In this document: positions 62,978-64,000 of the stretch, one piece after another
Position numbering within the stretch: the first letter of the stretch is position 1
Layout of the letters: each line of letters begins with the position of its first letter
Assembly (NCBI GenBank): GCA_026545765.1
Contig: CM048844.1
Coordinates: 74,171,590-74,235,589 of the forward strand
Length of the DNA stretch: 64,000 bases
Reading direction: 5' to 3'
DNA from: Plantago major
Taxonomy: Eukaryota > Streptophyta > Magnoliopsida > Lamiales > Plantaginaceae
Translations under genes and position numbers: made by a program
Notes under the pieces: model-generated
What the model saw: only the letters and a program-made list of their open reading frames with translations
Database searches by the model: none
Told to the model about the DNA's origin: nothing

Positions 62978-64000
62978 ATGGCAAGAACGAGACGAACAGC
63001 GAGGGATGGTACTACAGAATTAAGAACTCCACCGCCACGCCCTGGGGCGTCCGCTTTGCCGAGGCCTTGAACGCAGTGAGAGGAAGATATCAGCGAGGGA
63101 CGCCAGCCTTCCTCGGAAGAAGGTGCGGCGAGCTTCTCGACAGAGCTCAAGCCCACCGCACCAACAATTCACGATGCATGATGGACGCATTGTCCGCACT
63201 AACGACCTTGGATTGAGCGAGATACAGTTTGACAGGCTGCTAACGATCATCCAAGGGTGCCTAGGATCCAACAATGCTCCTCCACAACAAGCCACTCCGC
63301 CAGTGGTTACGCCTCCTCAGGCAGAGCCAACATTATCTAGGAACGGACAACGTCCTATCCAGCAGAGATTAGGAGATCAGCAACCCCAGGAGGATTTGCG
63401 AGATCTATTGGACAGGCCGGCATCAGCCTCAAAAATCCGAGGGGAAGGAAGCCATCAAGTAAGGAGAGAGCGCCAAGACGTGAACAATAGACACCCAGAA
63501 GTCCCGCTCCCAGTGGCTCCGAGGGACAGAAGGATCAAGTGGCGGAAACAATTCCAAGAGCCCGCATGAACGAACTTCCCGCGGATGTGGCCATGCATCC
63601 GAGGACAGGGGAGATCATGACGGCAGACGAGATCTATGTCCAGCAAAAGGCTTTAGAAGCTCAAATTCTAAGCCTCGGACGTCTCGTAAAAGATCACGAG
63701 CAGATAACTACCAGCGCACCAAATCCCCTATGTGACAGTATCATGAGAGAAAAGGAGAGAAACAGGAACTCGGACTAAGTGATTCCAAACTTGGAATACT
63801 ACTATGGGGATGCTTGTCCCGTGGGTCACCTGACACGCTTCAACAGCAAGATAGATTCCAAAGGGATGAGTGACAACACTAAAGCCCTCACTTTCTCGTC
63901 CACTCTCTTCGGGACTGCCATGGATTGGTACACCTCTTTGCCGAATAAATCGATCTGATCAAATGCGGATCATCTTCTAAATTCTTGGCTCGATTCGCAA
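62978..64000 (+). pseudogene. Retrotransposon gag, broken, 5' part
   Basis: Gag forms the virus-like particle that packages element RNA. The first ATG after the primer-binding site is at 62978 and opens a basic N-terminus (MARTRRTARDG), stopped by TGA at 63068-63070. Coding resumes in another frame (about 63123-63569, Gln/Pro-rich, low complexity) and returns to the first frame at about 63539 (NELPADVAMHPRTGEIMTAD). A TAA lies at 63776-63778. The retrotransposon gag core is clear after it: DACPVGHLTRFNSK, then TLFGTAMDWYTSLPNKSI, matching the AxxWFxxLPxxSI signature of the Pfam retrotrans_gag family. A TGA at 63956-63958 interrupts it, and the window ends in yet another frame reading KFLARFA. 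At least three stops or shifts make it non-functional. Zinc knuckle, protease and pol lie beyond the window. Confidence 0.9.

Overview
The window is nuclear DNA from a flowering plant. It holds no ordinary host gene and no bacterial-style operon. It consists of the 3' end of one Ty3/gypsy LTR retrotransposon, a 54-kb satellite array, and the 5' end of a second element of the same LTR family in the same orientation. The plant assignment rests on the integrase type, an LTR start/PBS typical of plant Tat-like Ty3/gypsy elements, plant-style introns and TATA boxes, and a nucleosome-length satellite. I do not name a species.

Region 1 (1-8098) is the 3' part of element A. Integrase comes first (1-1209, broken by frameshifts and lacking a chromodomain). 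About 6 kb of 3' region follows, and then the 3' LTR (7223-8098). The 3' region carries genes on the opposite strand. One is a spliced gene (3182-5948) with two coding introns whose phases agree, a leader intron, and a TATA box at 6649-6656. The other is an 88-residue frame (2406-2672) with its own TATA box. A third antisense TATA box (2055-2062) lies below a cluster of Site II (TGGGCC-type) motifs. Additional antisense ORFs between pol and the 3' LTR are known from the Tat lineage (for example Grande gene 23); the detailed promoter and intron structure here is read from the sequence.

Region 2 (8099-62084) is one uninterrupted head-to-tail array of roughly 300 monomers, all in one orientation, with no other insertion. 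The basic period is 178 bp. From about 8.1 to 29 kb it is homogeneous 178-bp repeats with multi-monomer segmental duplications. From about 29 to 42.5 kb it is more divergent. From about 42.5 to 52.3 kb a shortened 174-bp subtype dominates. From about 52.3 to 62.08 kb it becomes a two-monomer higher-order repeat of about 360 bp, and intermediate forms can be seen at the transition. Such an array is a strong candidate for centromeric or pericentromeric satellite, but that is inference.

Region 3 (62085-64000) is element B: 5' LTR (62085-62922), primer-binding site, and a gag gene with stops and frameshifts. The two LTRs are about 90% identical by eye, share TGTTGA/TCAACA ends, a TATA box, a hairpin and a poly-C tract, and each abuts satellite directly. 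They are therefore separate insertions of one family into, or at the edge of, the satellite.
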